DNA of 64,000 nucleotides from contig LT598463.1 in NCBI GenBank assembly GCA_900074745.1, positions 904,996 through 968,995 of the forward strand, in the 5' to 3' direction. Both the position numbers and the translations under genes were made by a program. Under the pieces are notes generated by a model. The model ran no database searches and was not told where the DNA came from. It saw only the letters and a list, made by a program, of their open reading frames with translations. This DNA is from Lachancea mirantina (lineage: Eukaryota; Ascomycota; Saccharomycetes; Saccharomycetales; Saccharomycetaceae). This document shows, piece by piece, positions 16,738-25,661 of the stretch (position 1 is the stretch's first letter; each line of letters starts with the position of its first letter).

Positions 16738-18672
16738 ATGAACGGAAACCCGGATCCATTGTCGCTTCCAGAGCGTCAAACATCGCTTAAATCCCAAATG
16801 ATCACATTACAAAACGAGTTTGAGATTGAGCTACTGATGAAAGACCGACAAGTTTCTTTGATTGATAAGAAGTACCGTGAAACTTTGGAAGAATTGGAGC
16901 AGTCGATTGCTGATACCAAACATTTGTATGAGTCTAATGGGCACCTGGAGAAAGAGCTGGCCGCAGCGAGGGAAGAACTTGCGAAATTGAAAAAAGCGGA
17001 AGTGAGCAACAAAGCTACGTTTGATAGAGAAATCTCTTCAAGAAACAGACAGTTTGAACAGGTGAGATCGGATGCGGAGACGAAATATTCAGAAATCAAG
17101 CACCAGCACCAAAATGTTATCGTTGAGCTGAATGGGACTAAGAGCACTTTGAAAAGATACGAAGAAGAACTGAATTCTCAGAACGAGGAAATCAAACGTA
17201 TAAAGCAATCCTGCTCGGCGAAAGACGATGAAATCGCGACTTTGAAGGCTTCGCGCGTCGTAATGGCTCATCATAACTATTCCACGGAAGAATTAGAAGA
17301 ACTCACGACGCTTAATACATTGCTGGCCGAACAAGTAAATTTCGGTAAATCTCTCGAAAAGGCCAATTTAGAGCAGGCCAGCGAGTTGAAAAGGCTTCGA
17401 GCCGCTCAAGAGTCGCAACGATTTTTAAAAAGCGAGAACGAGCGGCTTCGGACTAAAGTGGAGGAAATTTCAGAGTTGGAATCTCGAAACGAAGAACTTC
17501 AACTTGAAAATATCAATTTAAAATCGGCTTTGACCTCTTGGGAAGTATACGACAGTAACAATGCCGACGGGGTTTCTCTGCCGCCAGAGGAGATCATGCG
17601 AGATTGGAGACTGTTCAAACAAGAAAACGTCAAATTAATAGATCAAAATTCAAGGCTTGAGCTCGATCTCAACAATATGAAAATTTTGAATGACGAACTT
17701 GCTCTCGAGAGGAATCAGTTGCTGGATTTGAACAAGAGCTACGAGACGAGTATCCTCAATCTCAAGAAACTTAACTACGAAATCGAACAGCACAAGATGC
17801 TATCCTTTGAGGAATGCAAAATACTTCGGCGACAGCTCGACGATATGGCATCTGCCTTGGATGTTGATAAGTTTAAGAATCAAGATGAAACATCTAAAGA
17901 TCAAGTTGAATCATTGGTGCAAGTATACAAGAACAAAACCCAAGACCTAACAAATGAATTGAAAAAACTCAATGAAGAGCTATTAGAGCAACAGGAAATG
18001 TTCCCTGCAAAGCGACGGAAAACAAGCGATGACGTTGCCCTGAACTATTCTCAGCGTTTGAATGAGCTAAAGCTCGAAAATGTGGCTCTGGTAAGGAAAC
18101 TAGAATCAAGTTCAGAAACATGTATAATGTTGGAGAGCAAACTTAAAAAAATAGAGGGACTTCACGATAAGAAAATCAGAATCTTACAGCTGCGCAACAG
18201 TCCTTTCTTACAAGATCAATTAGTCAAAAAGAAGCAACTAACACTACTTCGTCAGGAGAACGAAGTATTACTGTCCGAAAATTTTAATGAGACCAATTCT
18301 TTTCCGAAATCCGTTTACGAGCGACTCAAATTTGAGAATAATCAATTAGAGACGGACATTCACAATTACAACAAGAAGATTACGCGTCTACGGGAGGTTT
18401 TCAATCGAAAATCGCTTGAATTCATTGAGGCAGTCAATTCTTTACTTGGGTTCAAACTCGAGTTCCTTCCTCATTCGAAAATCAAAATGACTTCATGCTA
18501 CAATTCTGAACGATTTTTAACAGCTGATCTGGCCAAAAATACTCTCACATCCAATCTAGACGCAGAGGTTGAGGATTGGCAAAACTTATTTAAAGACTTC
18601 GTGATAGAAAAGGGCCAAATTCCCTGTTTTTTGGCGAGCTTGACACTCAAGTTGTGGGAGCGAACTCAGTAG
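16738..18672 (+). CDS. MAD1: Mad1, spindle assembly checkpoint coiled-coil protein
   Basis: Kinetochore/nuclear-pore checkpoint protein that recruits and converts Mad2. Residues about 15-460 are nearly continuous coiled coil with charged heptads. A Mad2-interaction motif is visible at residues 481-489, R-I-L-Q-L-R-N-S-P, fitting basic-hydrophobic-hydrophobic-x-hydrophobic-xxx-Pro. The conserved Arg-Leu-Lys needed for Bub1 binding is at 529-531 (Y-E-R-L-K-F-E-N). A globular C-terminal head follows and ends in L-K-L-W-E-R-T-Q. At 644 residues it is about 100 shorter than S. cerevisiae Mad1 (749); the loss is in the coiled coil, since both functional motifs remain. Place fits YGL086W. Confidence 0.94.
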   Translation: MNGNPDPLSLPERQTSLKSQMITLQNEFEIELLMKDRQVSLIDKKYRETLEELEQSIADTKHLYESNGHLEKELAAAREELAKLKKAEVSNKATFDREISSRNRQFEQVRSDAETKYSEIKHQHQNVIVELNGTKSTLKRYEEELNSQNEEIKRIKQSCSAKDDEIATLKASRVVMAHHNYSTEELEELTTLNTLLAEQVNFGKSLEKANLEQASELKRLRAAQESQRFLKSENERLRTKVEEISELESRNEELQLENINLKSALTSWEVYDSNNADGVSLPPEEIMRDWRLFKQENVKLIDQNSRLELDLNNMKILNDELALERNQLLDLNKSYETSILNLKKLNYEIEQHKMLSFEECKILRRQLDDMASALDVDKFKNQDETSKDQVESLVQVYKNKTQDLTNELKKLNEELLEQQEMFPAKRRKTSDDVALNYSQRLNELKLENVALVRKLESSSETCIMLESKLKKIEGLHDKKIRILQLRNSPFLQDQLVKKKQLTLLRQENEVLLSENFNETNSFPKSVYERLKFENNQLETDIHNYNKKITRLREVFNRKSLEFIEAVNSLLGFKLEFLPHSKIKMTSCYNSERFLTADLAKNTLTSNLDAEVEDWQNLFKDFVIEKGQIPCFLASLTLKLWERTQ

Positions 18673-18814
18673 AAAATAATCTAATGTAATTTGTAGTTTT
18701 TGGAGGCATGATTCGAGAAGGGTTTGTATTCTTCAAACTTAGAAATGTCAAATCGACATCATCATCTTCATGAAAATTAAGACCAGGGCCAGAATACACG
18801 AAGAATGATAACAA

Positions 18815-19618
18815 ATGCCTGAAAATAATAGCACCGTTGCTGGATCACGTTCGACACTTTATTCGGAAGCTCTGTTGTTATCGTGTGTATTAAGTGGGTC
18901 AATTTTTGGAGGTTACGTAGCTTTCAATCGGTATCTTAAACAATATAAATCGGCAACCGAGATTCCAGCAAGAGTGTTCAGGAAGAAGTGGCTTCGTGGT
19001 AGAGTTACATTGGTAGGAGACGGTGACAATTTTCATTTCTTTCACACACCTGGAAGAATTTTGGGCGGATGGTATTGGCTCAGGAAAGTACCACGATTGG
19101 AAGTGATCAAGTCTGAGGAGAATCAAGCGTTTTTTGTCAAGCAAATTGTTCAAAAAATATGGCGAAAAGATGGGGGTCGTAACATGTATCTAAATCTTCA
19201 ATCATCTTTTAAGGGGAAGCGTAATCTTCCAACAATTGCAGTTCGATTATGCGGCGTCGATGCGCCCGAAAGAGCCCATTTTGGAAATGCGGCCCAGCCT
19301 TATAGCGAAGAAGCTTTAAATTGGCTACGTTTTACACTTTTAGGTCGGTCGGTACGAATAAAACCTCTATCTATCGATCAATATGGAAGATGTGTTGCGA
19401 AAGTCAATTATTGGACATGGTTCGGACCAAAGAATGTTAGTCTTGAAATGATCAAAAGAGGACTTGGAATAGTTTATGAGGGGAAGACATGCCGAGAGTT
19501 TGACGGAGAGGAGGATTTATATAAATATCATGAAGCTGCGGCTAAAAAACACAAAAGAGGTGTGTGGAGCTTGAAGAAATTCGAAACACCAGGCGATTAT
19601 AAAAAGAGAATCAACTGA
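18815..19618 (+). CDS. LCL3: Lcl3, membrane-anchored staphylococcal-nuclease-like protein
   Basis: Putative mitochondrial endonuclease of the LCL3 family, 267 residues (S. cerevisiae 274). A single N-terminal membrane segment (about residues 19-40) precedes an SNase fold. The fold has G-D-G-D-N-F-H-F-F, R-L-C-G-V-D-A-P-E-R-A-H-F-G (the catalytic Arg/Glu region of thermonucleases) and Y-G-R-C-V-A-K-V. The family's activity is inferred from fold, not shown by sequence alone. It follows MAD1 on the same strand and is convergent with GUP1, as in YGL085W/YGL084C. Confidence 0.93.
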   Translation: MPENNSTVAGSRSTLYSEALLLSCVLSGSIFGGYVAFNRYLKQYKSATEIPARVFRKKWLRGRVTLVGDGDNFHFFHTPGRILGGWYWLRKVPRLEVIKSEENQAFFVKQIVQKIWRKDGGRNMYLNLQSSFKGKRNLPTIAVRLCGVDAPERAHFGNAAQPYSEEALNWLRFTLLGRSVRIKPLSIDQYGRCVAKVNYWTWFGPKNVSLEMIKRGLGIVYEGKTCREFDGEEDLYKYHEAAAKKHKRGVWSLKKFETPGDYKKRIN

Positions 19619-19669
19619 AAGTGCTAGCAAAGCTTTACCTTTTCACATTTATTCAATCGCGATAACGTT

Positions 19670-21427
19670 TCAGCATTTAACATTTATTCCCTGCCTTTTT
19701 TCGCTCTCACGTTGTTCAAACATGACCTGAACTGCGATGAAAAGAGCGGCATTGGCACAAACAGTGAATTTGATGCCATCAAAGGTCAGAAACATATCTT
19801 TTATTAGTTTGACTGTGCCATCATACCCCAAGCAAAACCCAAATAAGTTAGCAATCATCATCAGCCATATATTCGAAACTGCGCCGGCCCCACAAACGAA
19901 GCGATACCATGGCTTTCTCTGGTATTTTGAGAAATACTGCGTCGCAAATATCTCTGGTATTAGGAATAACACTATTAACCAGCCCCAAAGTAGCAACTTC
20001 AGCTCTATATCGTGCCAAATAGCAACGAAAGAAAACACGGCAAGCGTGGTCAGTATTCTGTTATTCGATCCACCCAGCGGAATGTATATGTAGCGAAGTA
20101 CCCATTTGTTGAAGCTTCTGTGCCACGATCTCCAAAAGGCCAAAGCACTGTAGTTATTATTCATACAGCGAATCATATTTTCAGGTACATCTATGCCATC
20201 AACCATTGCCCAAAGTCTGAACAGTCTCCATGGAATTAGCAGTTTGAGCCAGACAATATTGAGATTGAACAATCCAATCATTGAGATTTGGAAAGGAGTG
20301 TCGTTGTCCCACGCCTTTGTTTTCGAGACCGCGACAACATAAATGTAGTGAAGCACAACTTCCATCGTGAGAACACAAAACAAAAATCTCAGAGCATACA
20401 TTATTATTCCCTTTCTTGTAATTGTTGGCAACAGATGCTTAGTTTGGTAAAGGTAATCATTGAAAGTTATTATAGGACCTGCAATGAACAGCGGGGTGTA
20501 TGTGATGTACGCAAGGTAATTTGCTAGGGAATAGTCTTGTATGTGATGAGGTGCCGCGAGTCTAGCATGCTCGTCAGTTAATATGGAGTTCGACCCGTTT
20601 TCGCATATCGTTTCCAATTTGGTCGTCGATGAAGCTGAGCGGCTCAAAGCGGGCTTTTCGAAGCAAGGTGGAGGTGACGGCGTGGGCTCTTTGCCAGTAA
20701 CGTCGGAGTATCTGGCCAAAAAGTCCATGTTAAAGCTGATCATCCTCAAAAGTGTGAAATTGAAGAACACATCCCATCTCGCAATTATGCCCTTGAAGCT
20801 TGAGTCCAAGGGAGATAAAAATGGTAAAATATTGCCAAAAGGGTAAGCTCTGAAATTGTCATTGATGAAAAGAGTACTGATCCCATATACCCATGTAAAG
20901 AAACGGCCATAGCCAGGGTGTCGCTTTAGTGACTTGGCGATGTAGTAATTGGTCAAAAGGTGGGCCATGATCCGCAGGGAACTCACGCCGTGAGCCCCGA
21001 TGAGGAATATTAATCCAAAAACCAGGTCAAACCGGTTTCTAGTAGTCTTAAATGCAAAAAGACAAACTCGCTTTAATGAAGTGTGCATAACGACTAAGCC
21101 AATTAACAGCGGTAAGTTATCTCGGAAAAATCGGTACTGGCTGTCACTATTATCGACTTTTCGCCCAAAAATCCACCCGGGACTCAGAAGTCCCTCAAAT
21201 CTGTAATAGTTAGGACTCGTCTCATTGCTGGCAGACATCGCTGACTTTATCATCAAAGGTACCACAATTAGAAACGCCACGTAATAGAACTTGAACTCTA
21301 CAGTATTCCACAAAGGCCTTCCGGCGCTCATGATCATCTTTTGACGCCGTTTATTGTCGCTACGAGGCTTCAGCCTCGAGTCCAATGCCTGCAATGACAA
21401 AAACGATCCGATATTATCCCATTGCAT
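19670..21427 (-). CDS. GUP1: Gup1/Gup2 membrane-bound O-acyltransferase
   Basis: Multi-pass ER membrane enzyme of the MBOAT family; Gup1 remodels GPI anchors by adding a C26 acyl chain and also affects glycerol uptake. The 585-residue protein has about ten membrane spans, the conserved F-G-R-K-V-D-N-S-D-S-Q-Y-R-F-F, the segment R-C-M-N-N-N-Y-S-A-L-A-F-W-R-S-W-H-R-S-F-N and the MBOAT histidine His472 in F-V-A-I-W-H-D-I. S. cerevisiae has two duplicates, GUP1 (YGL084C) and GUP2 (YPL189W); this gene stands where both would map, so it is their single pre-duplication counterpart. I use GUP1 because sequence similarity is highest to it. Confidence 0.95.
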   Translation of the reverse strand: MQWDNIGSFLSLQALDSRLKPRSDNKRRQKMIMSAGRPLWNTVEFKFYYVAFLIVVPLMIKSAMSASNETSPNYYRFEGLLSPGWIFGRKVDNSDSQYRFFRDNLPLLIGLVVMHTSLKRVCLFAFKTTRNRFDLVFGLIFLIGAHGVSSLRIMAHLLTNYYIAKSLKRHPGYGRFFTWVYGISTLFINDNFRAYPFGNILPFLSPLDSSFKGIIARWDVFFNFTLLRMISFNMDFLARYSDVTGKEPTPSPPPCFEKPALSRSASSTTKLETICENGSNSILTDEHARLAAPHHIQDYSLANYLAYITYTPLFIAGPIITFNDYLYQTKHLLPTITRKGIIMYALRFLFCVLTMEVVLHYIYVVAVSKTKAWDNDTPFQISMIGLFNLNIVWLKLLIPWRLFRLWAMVDGIDVPENMIRCMNNNYSALAFWRSWHRSFNKWVLRYIYIPLGGSNNRILTTLAVFSFVAIWHDIELKLLLWGWLIVLFLIPEIFATQYFSKYQRKPWYRFVCGAGAVSNIWLMMIANLFGFCLGYDGTVKLIKDMFLTFDGIKFTVCANAALFIAVQVMFEQRESEKRQGINVKC

Positions 21428-21585
21428 CTTATAGTTCTACCAGAATCTACAAGTATTCACTGTTGATTAACATCCTTATTTAAGGCTTCGTTCGGGTCTT
21501 TAATGTGCTCTTTAACAAGGTGATCTTGCCTGTGGTATTGCGTTTCCGACATATAGTAATTAGTCTTCCAAAGTCGCAGCAGTCG

Positions 21586-21656
21586 GCGCAAGTGGTTTAG
21601 TGGTAAAATCCATCGTTGCCATCGATGGGCCCCCGGTTCGATTCCGGGCTTGCGCA
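21586..21656 (+). tRNA. tRNA-Gly(GCC)
   Basis: A 71-base tRNA. Acceptor stem GCGCAAG/CTTGCGC is perfect; the anticodon arm CATCG-TTGCCAT-CGATG gives anticodon GCC. The T arm has GGTTCGATTCC, the discriminator is A, and no intron is present. A T-run (cttttttaa) follows as Pol III terminator. It sits exactly at the join between synteny blocks 1 and 2. Confidence 0.98.
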
Positions 21657-21795
21657 CTTACTTTTTTAATTTAATTTCAAGTTTTACTGATTAAGAAAAT
21701 CAACTAGGGTTCTTTGGCACATCTATGAAAGGCTATGAACTGAAGTTGAAGACGACAGTTTCGGACTCCTTGCCCACGGTTTATATCTCAGTGGA

Positions 21796-23517
21796 ATGCC
21801 ACGTGCACGTAGAAAACCCAAAGCAGTTCAAGATGGCGAACAAAACCAAGTTCGAGGACCCAACTCTGCGTTAACGCAGTTTTTGAGGGATCAAGGTATC
21901 GATGCCGAAACTATTCGGCAGCGGTGGCTCAAAAGTCAGGAGGGGAAAGAAGCTAGCAAGCTAGATAATTTATCAGAAACCGATGAAAAATCAGCTGTTG
22001 GCAGTGAAGATGGAAGCCCTTCTGTCGCACTAGACATCGACTCCGTGAGTGAAGACGACGAGGATGTTGAACTTCCCGCTGACCGGCTGAAAAGATTGAG
22101 GCGAACCAGGCATGTCAGCGATAGCGATGAGGAGGAGTACGAAGACGACGCGACGGGGTCTAGAACGGTACCTGAAACACCGGCACCCCATTTAACTGAA
22201 GCTGAAAGAGCTGAAAGAGCTAAGAAAAGCAAGCAGAAGCTTTTGCAAAGGAAGCGAAAGAAGAAGAAGGCAGCAAACCTTCTGGATCGTAAAACTCGAA
22301 GTGTTTCTACTTTGCAAGATATGTGCATCAGTCAAATAAGTGCCAACATTTCAAAGCTACAAAGGGGAAGTCAAGCAAACAGCGAGACCTTTTCGAACAG
22401 CATCCGTGAAAGCTTGGGTGGGATCTCCACGGGAAATTTAAACAAGTTGGCTAGAACTCTCTCAAAAAATCGAGCGCTGAATGATCGAACCCTTCAATTA
22501 TTTCTCCGCACGCAGTTGACTGAGTTGACATTTAGTGACTGTTCAAGAATTTCTTACGAAGGTTACAAACTGCTCGCCATTTTTGCCCCAGATTTGTCAC
22601 ATCTTTCGCTCCAAATGTGTGGCCAGTTAAACAACGAAGCACTCTTATACATTGCCGATAAATTACCTAAGTTAACCAGCCTTTATTTGGACGGTCCCTT
22701 CCTGATCAACGAGCATACGTGGGACACCTTTTTTGGAAAGATGAAGGGTAGACTTAAGAGATTTCACATTTCTAACACTCACCGATTTACAGATCAGTGT
22801 ATTAACAGCCTACTGCGAAACTGTGGGTCAGATTTGACATCTCTGAAATTATCTAGGCTGGACGCTCTTTCGGACTATTGCCTCATTTCTCAATATTTGA
22901 CAAACGCTCAGTTTGAATACTTGACACTTCAATATCCTAGCACGATAGGGAACATTATCGATGAGGTGTTGATTAATATTTTAGGACAGGTAGGAAATTC
23001 TTTAAAAGGTCTTTCCCTAAATGGTTGCTCTGCATTAACAGATGATTTTTTGATAAATGGCCTGTCTGCTTTTCTGGGAGAAAGTGGGCACAGCAGCCAA
23101 CTTGAAACACTAGAATTAGAGGGACTTGATCAAATAACGGATGGTGGCATGGTAAATTTTCTAAGCAAAGTTTCATTACCGCATCTCGTCGAATGCAATT
23201 TTAAAAGATGTTCAAAATTAAGTGATATGGCTTTGGGCGAGCTATTTCTCAACAAAGCTCAACAAAGCTTGGTGACCCTGAATTTAAACTCGGTCAAGCG
23301 TTTGACAAAGGAAAGCTTTTCGTCGATGCATTGCCCTAATCTTGAGAATCTCAATTTAGGCTTCCTTGGCTGTGTTGACGACGGTCTGGTGCATCTCATA
23401 TGCAAACAGAATGAAAAGCTGAAGATTTTAGAAGTTTTCGGTGATAATTTAGTGACATCAAAAGCAGTGTATCGTAAGGGAGTTACGATCATTGGAAGAC
23501 AAAGCGATTCTTTTTGA
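21796..23517 (+). CDS. RAD7: Rad7, nucleotide excision repair factor
   Basis: Global-genome repair factor that with Rad16 finds UV lesions in silent chromatin and serves in a cullin ubiquitin ligase. The 573-residue protein starts with a basic segment and the conserved G-P-N-S-A-L-T-Q-F-L-R. An acidic stretch (about 60-125) and a lysine-rich run (K-Q-K-L-L-Q-R-K-R-K-K-K-K) follow. From about residue 200 it consists of leucine-rich repeats of the AMN1/F-box type (e.g. L-E-T-L-E-L-E-G-L-D-Q-I-T-D-G). Length matches S. cerevisiae Rad7 (565). It opens block 2 and fits YJR052W. Confidence 0.95.
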   Translation: MPRARRKPKAVQDGEQNQVRGPNSALTQFLRDQGIDAETIRQRWLKSQEGKEASKLDNLSETDEKSAVGSEDGSPSVALDIDSVSEDDEDVELPADRLKRLRRTRHVSDSDEEEYEDDATGSRTVPETPAPHLTEAERAERAKKSKQKLLQRKRKKKKAANLLDRKTRSVSTLQDMCISQISANISKLQRGSQANSETFSNSIRESLGGISTGNLNKLARTLSKNRALNDRTLQLFLRTQLTELTFSDCSRISYEGYKLLAIFAPDLSHLSLQMCGQLNNEALLYIADKLPKLTSLYLDGPFLINEHTWDTFFGKMKGRLKRFHISNTHRFTDQCINSLLRNCGSDLTSLKLSRLDALSDYCLISQYLTNAQFEYLTLQYPSTIGNIIDEVLINILGQVGNSLKGLSLNGCSALTDDFLINGLSAFLGESGHSSQLETLELEGLDQITDGGMVNFLSKVSLPHLVECNFKRCSKLSDMALGELFLNKAQQSLVTLNLNSVKRLTKESFSSMHCPNLENLNLGFLGCVDDGLVHLICKQNEKLKILEVFGDNLVTSKAVYRKGVTIIGRQSDSF

Positions 23518-23568
23518 TCCTGCAATACAGAAAGGAGTAACGTGATTGAATGACGATGCTATGCTCAG

Positions 23569-25473
23569 TTATTTTGGTACCAAATAATCACTTTTGAAAT
23601 GATTAACATATGCAGGTGGTTTGGTCACTTTCTCTAAATTACGGAAACTTGGCAATGAATGAGCACAATTATTGAAGAAGGCTGAATTGAGCTCTACTAT
23701 GGAATTGCTGATTTCAGGCCTTTCTATAATTATTCCCGGGTGTCCGCTTTCTTTAATGTCGTTAAGTTTTGACTCATTCAATTTAGCTTTTACCCACTGT
23801 GGATCGTTCAATTTGAATTCCAGCTCTATAATTGGATCAATTGTCCTGGAGTATTTACTGCGACTGGTTGCATTGTCGTAAGAACGGAAATTTAGATTTG
23901 TAAGGAAAAATGACTGCAAATCCTTTAAAATGTCATTAATCACAAGGGTTGGTAAAAATATTTTGTTGCCCAATTCGTCCACGAAAGCCTCTAGCTCTTC
24001 AAAGGCTCGTGTTACTTTGAGGACCTTATAATAGATTAACCAGAATGCAACGGAGTTTTTTAACTGGGGCTCTCTTCTGAATTCGTTAAAGAATTTTCTG
24101 GTTTGAATATTGTTCTTGAGAGTGAAAAACGTCATTTTGATAAGCTCTACAATGAGAACCGATATAGAATCTGCATCTAGGAGTCGCTCTAACTGAATAT
24201 CTCCCTCAGAGTTCTTGGCAAAAAATGCGTTGATGTTGACATGGAGATAATTTGTATATGCAGTTTGCTGCTTTAAAATTTGTTGATCGTCTTCGTCAAG
24301 AGAAGAGGTAAAGTCTGTTCTTTTTCTGCAATTAATGTATTCATGAACCAGCTCTGAGCGTCTTGGCCAGTAGGCTGCGTATTCGATAAGCTCTTCATAG
24401 AGAACCTGAGATTTTCGGGAAACGTCCTCCTCATTTAGTTGGGCGTCAAGATATTTTATGAAGTCTCGCCTAAAAGACAAACAGTGGTCAGGCAAAGCTT
24501 TGGAACCCCGTTTGAAAGTTTCCACTATGTGTTCGAAATCGCTGTGATTATTCATCCATTTGGCATAGCGTTTCCAAAAATGTTCATGATACTGGCAAGG
24601 CACGAGACATCTTTCGAACAGCATTTCAGCTGCCTCTTTTGGTAAACTATCGCTGGAAATCACCGAATTTAAGTAATTATTCCAATTTTCAAGATCCGTC
24701 TGAGTAACTGGTGTCAGGTCAAAAAATGGTTTACTTATTTTGGACTCAAAGGGCCAAACTTTGGCCACCAATCGCTGCGTCCGCGGGAAAATGTCTTCTA
24801 TTTCATGAGACGCAAGCTCTGAATGCTGTTCTAAGAAACTTTTATACGCAGTGTAGTACCTGGCATACTGATGAAGTGGTATTTTGCACACCGCTCTGTA
24901 GATTTCGTTCAGTTCCGGCCAACACTCTCTTTTAGTCTCAAACTGAATGTACTTGTCCCAAAACGGATGTGAAAGGAAATGCCATCCAACATGTGTTCTT
25001 GCTATTTCGAAATTAATTTTTATCATGTCCACTTTCTCGGACCTGTTCGCCATCAAAACGCTGAGATAATCGCACCAAATCTCGACGGAGCTAGGAAAAC
25101 TCTCCACAGCGTTTGATAAAACCTCTATGGAGCTCTCTATCCCGTTAAGCTGATATTCTACAGCCGTGTATCTTCGCCAATACCCGAAAAATAGCGGATA
25201 CCGCAGTAATACTTCTTCAAAAACACTCGAGATGGCCTTTTTGATGGGATCCACCGGTTTCGGATACTTCAACACAATTTGCTCCGTACTTTTGACCAAC
25301 TGATCGACGCATTCAATTTTCGACCAGTCCATGGTTTTATAAGCTTCTGCCCAAGCCGCATTGTCTCTCAAAAATCCAATATCAAGCTCTGCAAGTGCAT
25401 TCCGAAGGCTCCTTTTTCGATCACTAATCCTGTCCAATGGATTCCCTGGTATGTTGGCATCATTTCCTGCCAT
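23569..25473 (-). CDS. PRP39: Prp39, U1 snRNP HAT-repeat protein
   Basis: U1 snRNP component needed for commitment of pre-mRNA to splicing. The 634-residue protein (S. cerevisiae 629) is built of HAT helical repeats with the aromatic signatures F-F-G-Y-W-R-R-Y, V-E-I-W-C-D-Y, H-F-W-K-R-Y-A-K-W and V-A-F-W-L-I-Y-Y. The HAT paralog Prp42 is the alternative, but position between RAD7 and BFA1 fits YML046W. Convergent with RAD7 (51 bases between stops) and divergent from BFA1. Confidence 0.92.
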   Translation of the reverse strand: MAGNDANIPGNPLDRISDRKRSLRNALAELDIGFLRDNAAWAEAYKTMDWSKIECVDQLVKSTEQIVLKYPKPVDPIKKAISSVFEEVLLRYPLFFGYWRRYTAVEYQLNGIESSIEVLSNAVESFPSSVEIWCDYLSVLMANRSEKVDMIKINFEIARTHVGWHFLSHPFWDKYIQFETKRECWPELNEIYRAVCKIPLHQYARYYTAYKSFLEQHSELASHEIEDIFPRTQRLVAKVWPFESKISKPFFDLTPVTQTDLENWNNYLNSVISSDSLPKEAAEMLFERCLVPCQYHEHFWKRYAKWMNNHSDFEHIVETFKRGSKALPDHCLSFRRDFIKYLDAQLNEEDVSRKSQVLYEELIEYAAYWPRRSELVHEYINCRKRTDFTSSLDEDDQQILKQQTAYTNYLHVNINAFFAKNSEGDIQLERLLDADSISVLIVELIKMTFFTLKNNIQTRKFFNEFRREPQLKNSVAFWLIYYKVLKVTRAFEELEAFVDELGNKIFLPTLVINDILKDLQSFFLTNLNFRSYDNATSRSKYSRTIDPIIELEFKLNDPQWVKAKLNESKLNDIKESGHPGIIIERPEISNSIVELNSAFFNNCAHSLPSFRNLEKVTKPPAYVNHFKSDYLVPK

Positions 25474-25661
25474 CGGGGCCTACTGTATCGGTTTGAACCT
25501 TTCGATTTAGCTGCTCAATGGGTATATATACCTGTCCATGAAACCAGGTTCTCTATTTCTTGAGAAATTAATATCAACAAAAAATACAAGAAATCAAATA
25601 CAACTATAGACAAAACCGTCAAGCTAAAAGGGTCAAAAGCAAGGCTTTGACACCTTTAGAA

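Noticed and set aside
18301-18312. TTTCCGAAAT, resembling the core of centromere element CDEIII
   Set aside because: It lies inside MAD1 coding sequence, with no AT-rich CDEII or CDEI nearby.
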